Of a stretch of DNA of 64,000 bases, positions 1 to 8,302 are shown piece after piece; positions within the stretch are counted from its first letter, which is position 1, and each line of letters begins with the position of its first letter. The position numbers and the translations under genes are program-made. Source of the DNA: Roseomonas sp. AR75 (GTDB lineage: Bacteria > Pseudomonadota > Alphaproteobacteria > Acetobacterales > Acetobacteraceae); NCBI RefSeq assembly GCF_005222815.1, contig NZ_STGB01000006.1, positions 372,001 to 436,000 on the forward strand, read 5' to 3'. A model generated the notes under the pieces. The model was not told the DNA's origin, searched no databases, and was given only the letters and a program-made list of their open reading frames with translations.

Positions 1-117
1 CTGGACGGCCTGGTAACGCATCGCAGCGACTACGCGCAGGCGGCGGAAGCCTATCGCACCGCCTTCGAGGATCCGCTTTGCCTGAAGATGGTACTCGACT
101 GGAGGAACTGCCGATGA
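1..117 (+). CDS. bchC: BchC, 3' end (bacteriochlorophyllide a dehydrogenase), partial
   Basis: The last 38 codons of a gene that begins before the window, read in frame 1 and ending at TGA 115-117. The tail contains LDGLVTHR, then AAEAYRTAF, and ends CLKMVLDWRNCR, which resembles the C-terminus of BchC, the zinc-type alcohol dehydrogenase that oxidises the 3-hydroxyethyl group to the acetyl group of bacteriochlorophyll a. The next gene is bchX, whose ATG at 114 overlaps this stop, and bchC-bchX-bchY-bchZ is the usual order in purple bacteria. Only the tail is visible, so the call rests on that motif and on synteny. Confidence 0.85.
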   Translation: MDGLVTHRSDYAQAAEAYRTAFEDPLCLKMVLDWRNCR

Positions 118-1133
118 ATGCCCCGGGCGGCTTCCAGCCGAACCGTACGCCGCAGGCTTCCATGGTCGAATCGCTGCGCGAGGAAGCCGCGCAGGGACCC
201 GACCCCGTGCACACCGAGCCCGCGAAGAAGCAGACGCAGGTGATTGCCATCTACGGCAAGGGTGGTATCGGCAAGTCCTTCACCCTGGCCAATCTCAGCT
301 ACATGATGGCGCAGCAGGGCAAGCGCGTGCTGCTGATCGGCTGCGACCCGAAGAGCGACACGACCAGCCTGCTGTTCGGCGGCAAGGCCTGCCCCACCAT
401 CATCGAGACATCGTCGCGCAAGAAGGCCGCCGGCGAGCAGGTCGTGATCGGCGATGTCTGCTTCAAGCGCGACGGCGTCTTCGCCATGGAGCTCGGCGGG
501 CCGGAGGTCGGCCGCGGCTGCGGCGGCCGCGGCATCATCCACGGATTCGAATTGCTGGAGAAGCTCGGCTTCCACGAATGGGATTTCGACTTCGTCCTGC
601 TGGACTTCCTGGGCGATGTCGTGTGCGGCGGCTTTGGCCTGCCGATCGCGCGCGACATGTGCCAGAAGGTGATCATCGTCGGCTCGAACGATCTGCAGAG
701 CCTCTACGTCGCCAACAACGTCTGCTCGGCCGTGGAGTATTTCCGCAAGCTCGGCGGGAATGTCGGCGTCGCCGGCCTGGTGGTGAACAAGGATGACGGC
801 ACCGGCGAAGCGCAGGCCTTCGCTGAGGCCGCCGGCATTCCGGTGCTCGCCGCGATTCCCGCGCATGAGGACATCCGCCGCAAGAGCGCGAACTACGAGA
901 TCGTCGGCCGGCCCGGCGGCGAATGGGCGCCGTTGTTCGAGGCATTGGGCGTTCAGGTGGCCGATGCGCCGCCGCTGCGCCCGACGCCCCTGACGCAGGA
1001 TGCGTTGCTGGGCCTGTTCAAGGGCGATGTGGTGGGCCGCGACGTCGTGCTGCAGCCGGCCTCGCAGGAAGACATGCGCGCGGCAGGGGTCGTGCAGAAG
1101 CCCTCGCTCGAAGTGGTCTACGAGGGCGCCTGA
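114..1133 (+). CDS. bchX: Chlorophyllide a reductase iron protein subunit BchX
   Basis: 339 aa. It is the ATP-dependent electron donor of chlorophyllide a reductase (BchXYZ), which reduces ring B to the bacteriochlorin level. The P-loop GKGGIGKS is at about residues 48-55. Cys136 (GRGCGGRG) and Cys171 (VVCGG) match the two cysteines that each subunit of a NifH-like dimer gives to the shared 4Fe-4S cluster. The ATG at 114 was chosen because it overlaps the bchC stop and gives the normal family length; in-frame starts upstream would run into bchC. Its own stop overlaps the bchY start by one base, so the subunits are probably translationally coupled. Confidence 0.97.
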   Translation: MNAPGGFQPNRTPQASMVESLREEAAQGPDPVHTEPAKKQTQVIAIYGKGGIGKSFTLANLSYMMAQQGKRVLLIGCDPKSDTTSLLFGGKACPTIIETSSRKKAAGEQVVIGDVCFKRDGVFAMELGGPEVGRGCGGRGIIHGFELLEKLGFHEWDFDFVLLDFLGDVVCGGFGLPIARDMCQKVIIVGSNDLQSLYVANNVCSAVEYFRKLGGNVGVAGLVVNKDDGTGEAQAFAEAAGIPVLAAIPAHEDIRRKSANYEIVGRPGGEWAPLFEALGVQVADAPPLRPTPLTQDALLGLFKGDVVGRDVVLQPASQEDMRAAGVVQKPSLEVVYEGA

Positions 1134-2653
1134 TGGACACGCTTCCGCCCGCCATCGCGCCTTCCGCGCCCGACGCTGCCGATCTCGGCTGCCATGCCGG
1201 CGCCGCGACGATGCAGGCGGCGGCGCGAGCGGCCGGCAAGAGCGCGGCGCTCGACCAGCTTGCGAAGGATTATCCGCGCGGCCCGCATGACCAGCCGCAG
1301 AGCATGTGCCCCGCTTTCGGCAGCCTGCGCGTCGGGCTGCGCATGCGCCGCGTCGCCACAATCCTCTCCGGCAGCGCCTGCTGCGTCTACGGCCTGACCT
1401 TCACCAGCCACTTCTATGGCGCACGCCGCACCGTGGGCTACGTGCCTTTCAATTCGGAGACGCTCGTCACCGGGAAGCTGTTCGAGGACATCCGCGACGC
1501 CGTGCATGAGACGGCGAAGCCGGAAGAGTATGACGCGGTCGTCGTCATCAATCTCTGTGTTCCGACCGCCTCCGGTGTGCCGCTGGAACTGCTGCCGAAG
1601 CAGATCGACGGCGTGCGGGTCATCGGGATCGACGTGCCGGGCTTCGGCGTGCCGACGCATGCGGAGGCAAAGGACGTGCTCGCCGGCGCCATGCTGCGCT
1701 ACGCACGCACCGAGGCCGAGGCCGGCCCGGTCGCGCGTCCGCGCGCGATGGTGGCGGGCGAGCGGACCATCGCTTTGATCGGTGAGCTCTTCCCTGCCGA
1801 TCCGATGGGAATCGGCGCGCTGCTGGCCCCGATGGGGCTGGGCCTGGCGCCGCAGACACCGGCGCGGGAATGGCGCGATCTCTATGCGGCGCTGGACTCT
1901 GTCGCGGTTGCGGCCGTGCATCCCTTCTACACGGCCTCGGTGCGGGAGTTCCGCGCCGCAGGCCGGCCGGTCGTGGGCTCCGGCCCGGTCGGCGTGGAGG
2001 GCACCGCCTCCTGGATGGAGGGCATCGCGAAGGCCGCGGATGTGCCGGCCGCGATGCTCGACGCCGCGAAGGCACGCATGCTGCCCGCGATCAAGGCCGC
2101 GATGGCCGCAGCACCGATCAGGGCGCGAATCACCGTCTCCGGCTACGAAGGGTCCGAGCTGCTCGTCGCGCGTCTGCTCAGCGAGGCCGGTGCGGACGTG
2201 CCCTATGTCGGCACGGCCTGCCCGCGCACGGAATGGTCGGACGCCGATCGCGAATGGCTGGAAGCGCGCGGCACGCATGTGCAGTACCGCGCCAGTCTCG
2301 AGCAGGACATGTACGCGATGCTCGATGCGAAGCCCGATCTCGCTCTCGGCACCACGCCGCTGGTGCAGAAGGCGAAGGAGCACGGCATCCCGGCGCTCTA
2401 TTTCACCAACATGGTCAGTGCGCGGCCGCTCTTCGGTCCGGCCGGCGCCGGATCCATGGCGGGCATCGTCGCGGCGCAGACCGCCGGGCGCGAGCGCTTC
2501 GCGCGCATGGTGTCGTTCTTCGAGGGCGTCGGCACGCCGGATGGCGCGGGCTACGGCTTCAAGGACAGGCCGCAGGACCCGCCCGGCTTCCGCGAACGCC
2601 AGCGCAAGCTGCGCCTTGCGAAGCTCAAGGCCGAAGAAGCGGTTGGGACCTGA
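1133..2653 (+). CDS. bchY: Chlorophyllide a reductase subunit BchY
   Basis: 506 aa. It is the NifD-like half of the catalytic BchY-BchZ heterotetramer, which receives electrons from BchX and reduces chlorophyllide a. The N-terminal part has the cysteine context SMCPAFGS, followed by SGSACCVYGLTF and HFYGARRT, where 4Fe-4S ligands of the NB-like protein are expected. The ATG at 1133 overlaps the bchX stop (TGATG) and gives the usual length. BchZ follows after two bases. The call is secure from sequence similarity and the complete bchXYZ set. Confidence 0.96.
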   Translation: MDTLPPAIAPSAPDAADLGCHAGAATMQAAARAAGKSAALDQLAKDYPRGPHDQPQSMCPAFGSLRVGLRMRRVATILSGSACCVYGLTFTSHFYGARRTVGYVPFNSETLVTGKLFEDIRDAVHETAKPEEYDAVVVINLCVPTASGVPLELLPKQIDGVRVIGIDVPGFGVPTHAEAKDVLAGAMLRYARTEAEAGPVARPRAMVAGERTIALIGELFPADPMGIGALLAPMGLGLAPQTPAREWRDLYAALDSVAVAAVHPFYTASVREFRAAGRPVVGSGPVGVEGTASWMEGIAKAADVPAAMLDAAKARMLPAIKAAMAAAPIRARITVSGYEGSELLVARLLSEAGADVPYVGTACPRTEWSDADREWLEARGTHVQYRASLEQDMYAMLDAKPDLALGTTPLVQKAKEHGIPALYFTNMVSARPLFGPAGAGSMAGIVAAQTAGRERFARMVSFFEGVGTPDGAGYGFKDRPQDPPGFRERQRKLRLAKLKAEEAVGT

Positions 2654-2655
2654 CG

Positions 2656-4092
2656 ATGCTCGTCCTCGATCATGATCGCGCTGGCGGCTACTGGGGGGCG
2701 ATCTATGCCTTCTCGGCGGTGCGCGGCCTGCGCGTGGTGATCGACGGCCCGGTGGGCTGCGAGAACCTGCCTGTCACCGCCGTGCTGCACTACACCGATG
2801 CGCTGCCGCCGCACGAACTGCCGATCGTCGTCACCGGCCTGGACGAGGACAGCCTCAGCCAGAACGGCACCGAGCCGAATCTGAAGCGCGCCGCGGCGAC
2901 GCAGGATCCGGACCTGCCGGCAGTGGTCGTCACCGGCTCGATCGCGGAGATGATCGGCGGCGGCGTCACGCCGCAGGGCAGCAACCTGCAGCGCTTCATC
3001 TGCCGCACCATCGACGAGGATCAGTGGCAGGCCGCGGACCGCGCCATCATGTGGCTGTGGACCGAATTCGGCGCGCGCGGGCGCAAGGTGCGCGCGCGCA
3101 ACCCGAAGCTCGGGCCGCAGCCGCGCGTCAACCTGATCGGCCCGATCTACGGCACCTTCAACATGCCGTCGGACCTGGCGGAGATCCGGCGCTTGGTGGA
3201 AGGCATCGGCTGCGCGGTGAACCTGGTCTTCCCGCTCGGCAGCCATGTCGAGGACATCGCGAAGCTGCCCGACGCGGACGTGAACATCTGCCTCTACCGC
3301 GAATTCGGCCGCAAGCTCTGCGAGGAGCTCGACCGGCCCTGGCTGCGTGCGCCGATGGGCCTCTTCGCCACCACCAACTTCCTGCGCAAGCTGGGGGAGC
3401 TGACGGGCCTCGACCCCGAGCCCTTCATCGAGCGCGAGAAGCACACCACGATCAAGCCGCTGTGGGATCTCTGGCGCAGCGTCACGCAGGACTTCTTTGC
3501 CAGCGCGTCCTTCGCGGTGGTCGCGACCGAGACCTACACCCGTGGCCTGCAACGCTTCCTGGGCGAGGAGATGGGCGTGCCCTGCGCCTTCGCCTTCGCG
3601 CGCAAGCCGGGCGAGAAGCCGGACAACACGGCCGTGCGCGAGGCGATGAAGAAGAGCCCGCCGCTGGTGCTGTTCGGCAGCTACAACGAGCGGATGTACG
3701 CGGCGGAGCTGCGCAGCCGCGCCACCTACATCCCGGCCAGCTTTCCCGGCGCGATCATCCGGCGCGCCACCGGCACGCCCTTCATGGGGTACGCCGGCGC
3801 CACCTACATCGTGCAGGAATACTGCAACGCGCTGTTCGACGCGCTGTTCCACATCCTGCCGCTCGGCACCGATCTCGACCGTGTGGAGCCGACACCCGTC
3901 CGCCCCGCGGAAACATGGGACGAGGAGGCGGTGTCCCTCCTTGACGAACGCGTGGAGGCGGAGCCGTTCCTGCTTCGCATCTCCGCGGCCAAACGCCTGC
4001 GCGAGCAGGTGGAGAAGGCAGCACGCACTGCTGGGGAGCAGCGCGTCACAGCGGACCGTGTCGCACGCACGCTTTTGGAGAGCGTGGGATGA
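2656..4092 (+). CDS. bchZ: Chlorophyllide a reductase subunit BchZ
   Basis: 478 aa. It is the NifK-like subunit of chlorophyllide a reductase. The N-terminus has the typical sequence MLVLDHDRAGGYWGAIYAF and the cysteine context GPVGCENLPVT, which supplies cluster ligands with BchY. The C-terminal 100 residues carry a region found in the BchB/BchZ family (EAEPFLLRISAAKRLREQ). The ATG at 2656 is two bases after the bchY stop. Downstream is the pufBALMC operon, reached through a 155-base leader in which no pufQ could be found. Confidence 0.96.
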   Translation: MLVLDHDRAGGYWGAIYAFSAVRGLRVVIDGPVGCENLPVTAVLHYTDALPPHELPIVVTGLDEDSLSQNGTEPNLKRAAATQDPDLPAVVVTGSIAEMIGGGVTPQGSNLQRFICRTIDEDQWQAADRAIMWLWTEFGARGRKVRARNPKLGPQPRVNLIGPIYGTFNMPSDLAEIRRLVEGIGCAVNLVFPLGSHVEDIAKLPDADVNICLYREFGRKLCEELDRPWLRAPMGLFATTNFLRKLGELTGLDPEPFIEREKHTTIKPLWDLWRSVTQDFFASASFAVVATETYTRGLQRFLGEEMGVPCAFAFARKPGEKPDNTAVREAMKKSPPLVLFGSYNERMYAAELRSRATYIPASFPGAIIRRATGTPFMGYAGATYIVQEYCNALFDALFHILPLGTDLDRVEPTPVRPAETWDEEAVSLLDERVEAEPFLLRISAAKRLREQVEKAARTAGEQRVTADRVARTLLESVG

Positions 4093-4247
4093 GCCCCGGT
4101 TCCCCAGCAAGTTCCCGCGCTTCGAACCGGCCGGCATCCGCCGCGCCGGCTCGGGGCGCGGGGCCGCCATGGCGGTTCGCCGCCTGGCAACCCGGCCGCG
4201 CGGGGTCTGCGCGGTAACGGCCGAAAGGCCAATAGGAGGCTCGAGGC

Positions 4248-4427
4248 ATGGCCGAAGGTTCGCGAACCGGCCTGACTGAGGGCGAAGCGCGGGAGATCCA
4301 CCGCCTGTTGATTCAGGGGTGGGCCTTCTCCGTCTTCGCATCCATGGGTGCCCACATCCTGGTGTGGCTGTGGCGCCCGCTCGTCTACGGCAACCAGATC
4401 GTCCCGCCCGACTGGCGTTTCTTCTAG
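4248..4427 (+). CDS. pufB: Light-harvesting 1 beta polypeptide PufB
   Basis: 59 aa, with one membrane segment at about residues 25-44. It is the beta subunit of the core antenna (LH1) ring around the reaction centre. The N-terminus is polar (LTEGEAREIHRLLIQG), and the His in GAHILVWLW is the expected axial ligand of B875 bacteriochlorophyll. The C-terminus is PLVYGNQIVPPDWRFF. A strong ribosome site, AGGAGG, lies 8 bases before the ATG. It is followed by pufA after 24 bases, the usual order. Confidence 0.96.
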   Translation: MAEGSRTGLTEGEAREIHRLLIQGWAFSVFASMGAHILVWLWRPLVYGNQIVPPDWRFF

Positions 4428-4451
4428 TCGGACGGGAAGGAGAGACAGTCC

Positions 4452-4631
4452 ATGCACAAGATCTGGATGGTGGTTGATCCGCGACGCTCGCTGTTCCTGG
4501 CGATGATCGCGGTAATCGCCGTGGCGACGATCCTGCATTTCGTCGTCATGAGCTCGCCCCGCTACTGCGACCACTGGGGCTGGTGCGCGACGTCGCCGAC
4601 CTTCGTGCCCGGTCAGCCGGTCATCAGGTAG
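4452..4631 (+). CDS. pufA: Light-harvesting 1 alpha polypeptide PufA
   Basis: 59 aa. It is the alpha subunit of LH1. It starts MHKIWMVVDPRRSLFLAM, typical of PufA, then has one membrane helix whose His in ATILHFVV should bind bacteriochlorophyll. The C-terminal tail contains a WGWC sequence. A GGAAGGAG ribosome site precedes the ATG. Two strong RNA hairpins (4681-4740) lie just after this gene and before pufL, where segmental mRNA stabilisation is known in Rhodobacter. Confidence 0.96.
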   Translation: MHKIWMVVDPRRSLFLAMIAVIAVATILHFVVMSSPRYCDHWGWCATSPTFVPGQPVIR

Positions 4632-4680
4632 CGGCGGTCGCCGATGTCGATCCGCGGCAGCGGGTGGAGACCAACCGATC

Positions 4681-4718
4681 CCGCGGCCGGTGCGCATAAC
4701 GATGCGCAAAGGCCGCGG
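4681..4718 (+). other. puf intercistronic RNA hairpin 1
   Basis: An 8-bp outer stem (CCGCGGCC with GGCCGCGG), a 2x2 internal loop, a 7-bp inner stem (TGCGCAT with ATGCGCA) and an AACG loop. It sits between pufA and pufL. In Rhodobacter such hairpins slow 3'-5' decay of the pufBA segment, so that LH1 peptides are made in excess over reaction-centre subunits. The structure is seen directly; the role is inferred from position. Confidence 0.75.
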
Positions 4719-4719
4719 T

Positions 4720-4740
4720 GCGGCGGGCCTCGCCCGCTGC
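4720..4740 (+). other. puf intercistronic RNA hairpin 2
   Basis: A second hairpin immediately after the first: GCGGCGGGC and GCCCGCTGC pair over 9 positions with one G-U, closed by a CTC loop. No U-run follows, so it does not look like a simple terminator. With hairpin 1 it probably protects the pufBA part of the transcript. Confidence 0.65.
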
Positions 4741-4798
4741 CGGGGACGACGCAAGGGTCGGGCAAGCTGCTGCCTGGCCAGGATGGGAGCCTCAGTCC

Positions 4799-5632
4799 AT
4801 GGCAATGCTGACCTTCGAACGCAAATACCGGGTCCGCGGGGGGACCCTGGTCGGCGGCGACCTGTTCGATTTCTGGATCGGGCCCTTCTGGGTCGGGTTC
4901 TTCGGGGTCACGACCGCTTTCTTCACCTTCATCGGCACGGCGCTGATCTTCATGGGCGCGGCCAAGCAGGGCACCTTCAATCCCTGGCTCATCAACATCC
5001 CGCCGCCCGACCTGGCCTATGGCTTGCGCCTCGCGCCGATGTACGAAGGCGGGCTGTGGCAATGGATCACCTTCTGCGCCATCGGGGCCTTCGTCTCCTG
5101 GGCGCTGCGCCAGGTGGAGATCAGCCGGAAGCTGGGCATGGGGTACCATATTCCCGTCGCCTACAGCGTCGCGGTCTTCGCCTATGTCACGCTCGTCGTG
5201 ATCCGCCCCCTGCTGATGGGCGCCTGGGGCCACGGCTTCCCGTACGGGATCTGGAGCCACCTCGATTGGGTGTCGAACGTCGGCTACCAGCACCTGCATT
5301 TCCACTACAACCCGGCGCACATGATCGCCATCACCTTCTTCTTCACCACGGTGCTGGCGCTGGCGATGCATGGCGGCCTGGTGCTCTCCGCGGTGAACCC
5401 GCCGAAGGGCGACGTCGTGAAGTCGGCCGAGCATGAGAACGTCTATTTCCGCGACCTGATCGGCTACTCGATCGGCACGCTGGGCATCCATCGCCTCGGC
5501 CTCTTCCTCGCGCTGTCCGCCGGCTTCTGGAGCGCGGTGTGCATCGTGATCAGCGGGCCCTTCTACACCCGTGGCTGGCCCGAATGGTGGGGCTGGTGGC
5601 TCAATCTGCCGATCTGGCGCAACATCCACTAG
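4799..5632 (+). CDS. pufL: Photosynthetic reaction centre L subunit
   Basis: 277 aa with five expected membrane helices. It binds the special-pair and accessory bacteriochlorophylls, bacteriopheophytin and quinone together with PufM. The start MAMLTFERKYRVRGGTL matches the conserved L-subunit N-terminus, so the ATG at 4799 was taken rather than one 81 bases upstream. The histidine-rich stretch SHLDWVSNVGYQHLHFHY near the middle holds chlorophyll ligands, and NPAHMIAI follows as in other L subunits. The C-terminus is WLNLPIWRNIH. pufM starts 13 bases later. Confidence 0.97.
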   Translation: MAMLTFERKYRVRGGTLVGGDLFDFWIGPFWVGFFGVTTAFFTFIGTALIFMGAAKQGTFNPWLINIPPPDLAYGLRLAPMYEGGLWQWITFCAIGAFVSWALRQVEISRKLGMGYHIPVAYSVAVFAYVTLVVIRPLLMGAWGHGFPYGIWSHLDWVSNVGYQHLHFHYNPAHMIAITFFFTTVLALAMHGGLVLSAVNPPKGDVVKSAEHENVYFRDLIGYSIGTLGIHRLGLFLALSAGFWSAVCIVISGPFYTRGWPEWWGWWLNLPIWRNIH

Positions 5633-5645
5633 GGGACGGGACACA

Positions 5646-6635
5646 ATGAGCGCCGTCGTCGTCTACCAGAACATCTTCACGCGCATCCAGGTGCGCCCGC
5701 CGGAGGCCTATCCGGGCATTCCGCTGCCGCGCGGCGATGCCGAACGGGAAGGCAAGCCGACCTTCGTCCACCTGTTCGGCCTGCTGGGCGATGCGCAGGT
5801 CGGGCCGATCTATCTCGGCCTGCTCGGCGTGCTTTCGATCTTCACCGGCACGCTGGCTTTCGTGATCATCGGCCTGAACATGCTGGCCTCCGTGCAGTGG
5901 GACATCATCCAGTTCTTCCGCCAGTTCTTCTGGCTGGCGCTGGAGCCGCCGCTGCAGCAGCACGGCCTGCGCTTCCCGCCGATGCGCGAGGGCGGATGGT
6001 GGTTGGTCGCGGGCTTCTTCCTGACGATCTCCATCCTGCTGTGGTGGGCGCGAACCTATCGCCGCGCACGGCAGCTCGGCCTCGGCACGCATGTGGCCTG
6101 GGCCTTCGCGGCAGCGATCTGGCTGTATCTGGTGCTTGGCTTCTTCCGCCCGCTCGCCATGGGCGCCTGGAGCGAGGGCGTGCCCTTCGGCATCTTCCCG
6201 CACCTCGACTGGACCGCGGCGTTCTCGCTGCGCTACGGCAATCTCTTCTACAACCCCTTCCACGCGCTCAGCATCGTGTTCCTTTACGGCGCCACGCTGC
6301 TCTTCGCGATGCACGGCGCCACGATCCTGGCGCTTGGCCGCTATGGCGGAGAACGGGAGATCGAGCTGATCGTGGATCGCGGCACGGCGGCGGAGCGCGG
6401 CATGCTCTTCTGGCGCTGGTGCATGGGATTCAACGCGAGCTTCGAGAGCATCCATCGCTGGGCCTGGTGGTTCGCCGTGCTGTGCCCGCTGACCGGCGGC
6501 ATCGGCATCCTGCTGACCGGCACCGTGGTGGACAACTGGTTCCTGTGGGCTGTCGAGCGTGGCTTCGCCCCTGAATATCCGCAACTCTGGGCGCCGGTCG
6601 CCGACCCGGCCCTGGCGCAGGGAGTGACGCGATGA
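5646..6635 (+). CDS. pufM: Photosynthetic reaction centre M subunit
   Basis: 329 aa. It is the partner of PufL in the type II reaction centre. It begins MSAVVVYQNIFTRIQVRPP, as in M subunits. IFPHLDW and NPFHALSI correspond to the chlorophyll-ligand helices, and FNASFESIHRWAWW lies in the helix D/E region that binds the non-heme iron. The last ~20 residues form an extension beyond Rhodobacter M, common in species that have a bound cytochrome. The stop overlaps the pufC ATG by four bases, which suggests coupled translation. Confidence 0.97.
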   Translation: MSAVVVYQNIFTRIQVRPPEAYPGIPLPRGDAEREGKPTFVHLFGLLGDAQVGPIYLGLLGVLSIFTGTLAFVIIGLNMLASVQWDIIQFFRQFFWLALEPPLQQHGLRFPPMREGGWWLVAGFFLTISILLWWARTYRRARQLGLGTHVAWAFAAAIWLYLVLGFFRPLAMGAWSEGVPFGIFPHLDWTAAFSLRYGNLFYNPFHALSIVFLYGATLLFAMHGATILALGRYGGEREIELIVDRGTAAERGMLFWRWCMGFNASFESIHRWAWWFAVLCPLTGGIGILLTGTVVDNWFLWAVERGFAPEYPQLWAPVADPALAQGVTR

Positions 6636-7771
6636 AACCGCTGAAGCTCAGCTGGACCGCGCAGGCGCTGCTGGCCATCGCGGCCCTGCTGGTCGTCTAT
6701 CTGGTGATCGATACCTTCGAGCGGCCGCCCATCCGGTCCACGCAGAACGGCTACCGCGGCACTGCGATGGAGCAGCTGCAGAACCCGCGCACCTTCCGCC
6801 TGGTGGCGGCGCGGAATGTCGTGCCGGAGGCGCAGCCGGCGGCGGAACCGCCGACGGACGACGCCGACAAGGCCTCGGCCGTCTATCAGAACGTGCAGGT
6901 GCTGGGCGAACTCAGCAACGGCCAGTTCCTGCGCCTGATGCAGGCGATGACCGAGTGGGTGGTGCCGGCGGCGATCCGGGACGAGGGGAATGGCTGCAAC
7001 TACTGCCACAACCCTGAGAACCTCGCTTCCGACGAGGTCTACACAAAGGTCGTGACGCGCCGCATGCTGCAGATGACGCGCACGATCAACGCGGACTGGA
7101 CCAGCCACGTCGCGGAGACGGGCGTCACCTGCTACACCTGCCATCGCGGCCAGCCTGTCCCGGCGAATGTCTGGACGACCTTCACCGACAATCGGTCGGG
7201 CCTGGTCGGTCCCACCGGACAGAATCGCGTGGCGCCGGCGGCCAACCTGTCGTCGCTGCCCTATGATCCCTTCACGCCCTTCCTGCTGGGCGACCAGGAC
7301 ATCCGCAACCTCAGCACCACCTGGCATCCGGGCACGAACCCCGACAACATCCGCGTGTCGGAGTGGACCTACTCGCTGATGATGTCGATGTCGCAGAGCC
7401 TCGGCGTGAACTGCACCTTCTGCCACAACACGCGTGCGATGGGCAGCTGGGCGCAGAGCCCGCCGCAGCGACTGACGGCCTGGCACGGCATCCGCCTCGC
7501 CCGTGCCTTGAACAACGACTACCTGCAGCCGCTCTCGCCGACCTTCGCGGCGCATCCCTGGGGGCCCGAGCAGTTCCAGAACGGCACGCGCCGCGTCGGC
7601 GAGATGCATGGCGACGCGCTGAAGGTGAACTGCGCCACCTGCCACCAGGGCGTGAACAAGCCGTTGCTCGGCGCGCCCATGCTCCGCGACTATCCGGAGC
7701 TGAACATGGTGAACCGCGCACCGCCGCGCACGGCGGCGGCGGTGCCCACGACGCAGGCCGCCCGCAACTAG
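6632..7771 (+). CDS. pufC: Reaction-centre tetraheme cytochrome PufC
   Basis: 379 aa. It is the periplasmic cytochrome that re-reduces the photo-oxidised special pair. Four c-type heme motifs are visible: CNYCH (about 122-126), CYTCH (167-171), CTFCH (261-265) and CATCH (334-338), so it is a full tetraheme type. The N-terminus has one hydrophobic helix (about 10-26, AQALLAIAALLVVYLVI) with no cysteine, so it lacks the lipobox of Blastochloris PufC and is probably held by an uncleaved membrane anchor. Last gene of the puf operon; a strong hairpin follows at 7797-7830. Confidence 0.96.
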   Translation: MKPLKLSWTAQALLAIAALLVVYLVIDTFERPPIRSTQNGYRGTAMEQLQNPRTFRLVAARNVVPEAQPAAEPPTDDADKASAVYQNVQVLGELSNGQFLRLMQAMTEWVVPAAIRDEGNGCNYCHNPENLASDEVYTKVVTRRMLQMTRTINADWTSHVAETGVTCYTCHRGQPVPANVWTTFTDNRSGLVGPTGQNRVAPAANLSSLPYDPFTPFLLGDQDIRNLSTTWHPGTNPDNIRVSEWTYSLMMSMSQSLGVNCTFCHNTRAMGSWAQSPPQRLTAWHGIRLARALNNDYLQPLSPTFAAHPWGPEQFQNGTRRVGEMHGDALKVNCATCHQGVNKPLLGAPMLRDYPELNMVNRAPPRTAAAVPTTQAARN

Positions 7772-7796
7772 GGCGCCCCGCCGCATGAACGCAGCA

Positions 7797-7830
7797 CGGC
7801 CGGCGCACCCTTGCAGGGGTTCGCCGGCCG
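7797..7830 (+). terminator. Hairpin after pufC
   Basis: A perfect 9-bp stem CGGCCGGCG / CGCCGGCCG encloses a further ACCC/GGGT pairing. It lies 25 bases after the pufC stop and 21 bases before the next gene. There is no T-run, so it could end transcription only partly, or protect the 3' end of the puf mRNA. Confidence 0.5.
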
Positions 7831-7851
7831 CAGCACATCCGGGCGCCGCCC

Positions 7852-8289
7852 ATGACGACGCTCGCGACCTATCTCGGCCTGTTCGCCGCGGCCCTTGGCG
7901 CCGCTTCCATCCTGCCGATGCAGTCGGAGCCGATCCTCGTCGCGCTGCTCCTGCTGGGCGAGCAGCCGGCCTGGGCGCTGGTGGCGGTGGCGAGCCTCGG
8001 CAACACGCTCGGCTCCTGCCTCAACTGGCTCCTAGGGCGATGGGTGGAGCATTACCGCGACCGCAAATGGTTCCCGGTGCCGCGCGACAAGCTGGCGCGG
8101 GCGGAAGGCTGGTATCATCGCTGGGGCCGCTGGTCGCTGCTGATGAGCTGGGCGCCGATCGTGGGCGATCCGCTCACCGTCATCGCCGGCGTGCTGCGCG
8201 AGCCCTTCTGGAGTTTCCTGTGCCTCGTCGCCATCGCCAAGACCGGACGCTACGTGGCGCTTGCGCTGATCACCATCGGCTTCACCTGA
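7852..8289 (+). CDS. YqaA/DedA-like small membrane protein
   Basis: 145 aa, mostly hydrophobic. It resembles the YqaA family of small SNARE-associated (DedA-related) membrane proteins: an N-terminal helix pair around MTTLATYLGLFAAALGAAS, the GNTLGSCLNWLLGRW motif near residue 50, and SWAPIVGDPLTVIAGVL near 105. DedA proteins carry lipids across membranes, but no role is established for this branch. It is 13 bases from crtI and on the same strand, so it may be co-transcribed. Whether it has anything to do with photosynthesis is unknown. Confidence 0.75.
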   Translation: MTTLATYLGLFAAALGAASILPMQSEPILVALLLLGEQPAWALVAVASLGNTLGSCLNWLLGRWVEHYRDRKWFPVPRDKLARAEGWYHRWGRWSLLMSWAPIVGDPLTVIAGVLREPFWSFLCLVAIAKTGRYVALALITIGFT

Positions 8290-8302
8290 ACGGAGGCCCG
8301 CC

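Noticed and set aside
51..1361. Long antisense frame across bchX/bchY (436 aa)
   Set aside because: It is a high-GC shadow of clearly recognised genes, with arginine-, alanine- and histidine-rich composition and no domain.
4093..4247. Frame through this gap as pufQ
   Set aside because: The frame has no hydrophobic helix or PufQ-like sequence and runs out of frame into pufB.
2551..4341. Antisense frame of 596 aa across bchZ
   Set aside because: It is antisense to a strongly conserved gene, has no motif, and extends into the pufB start.
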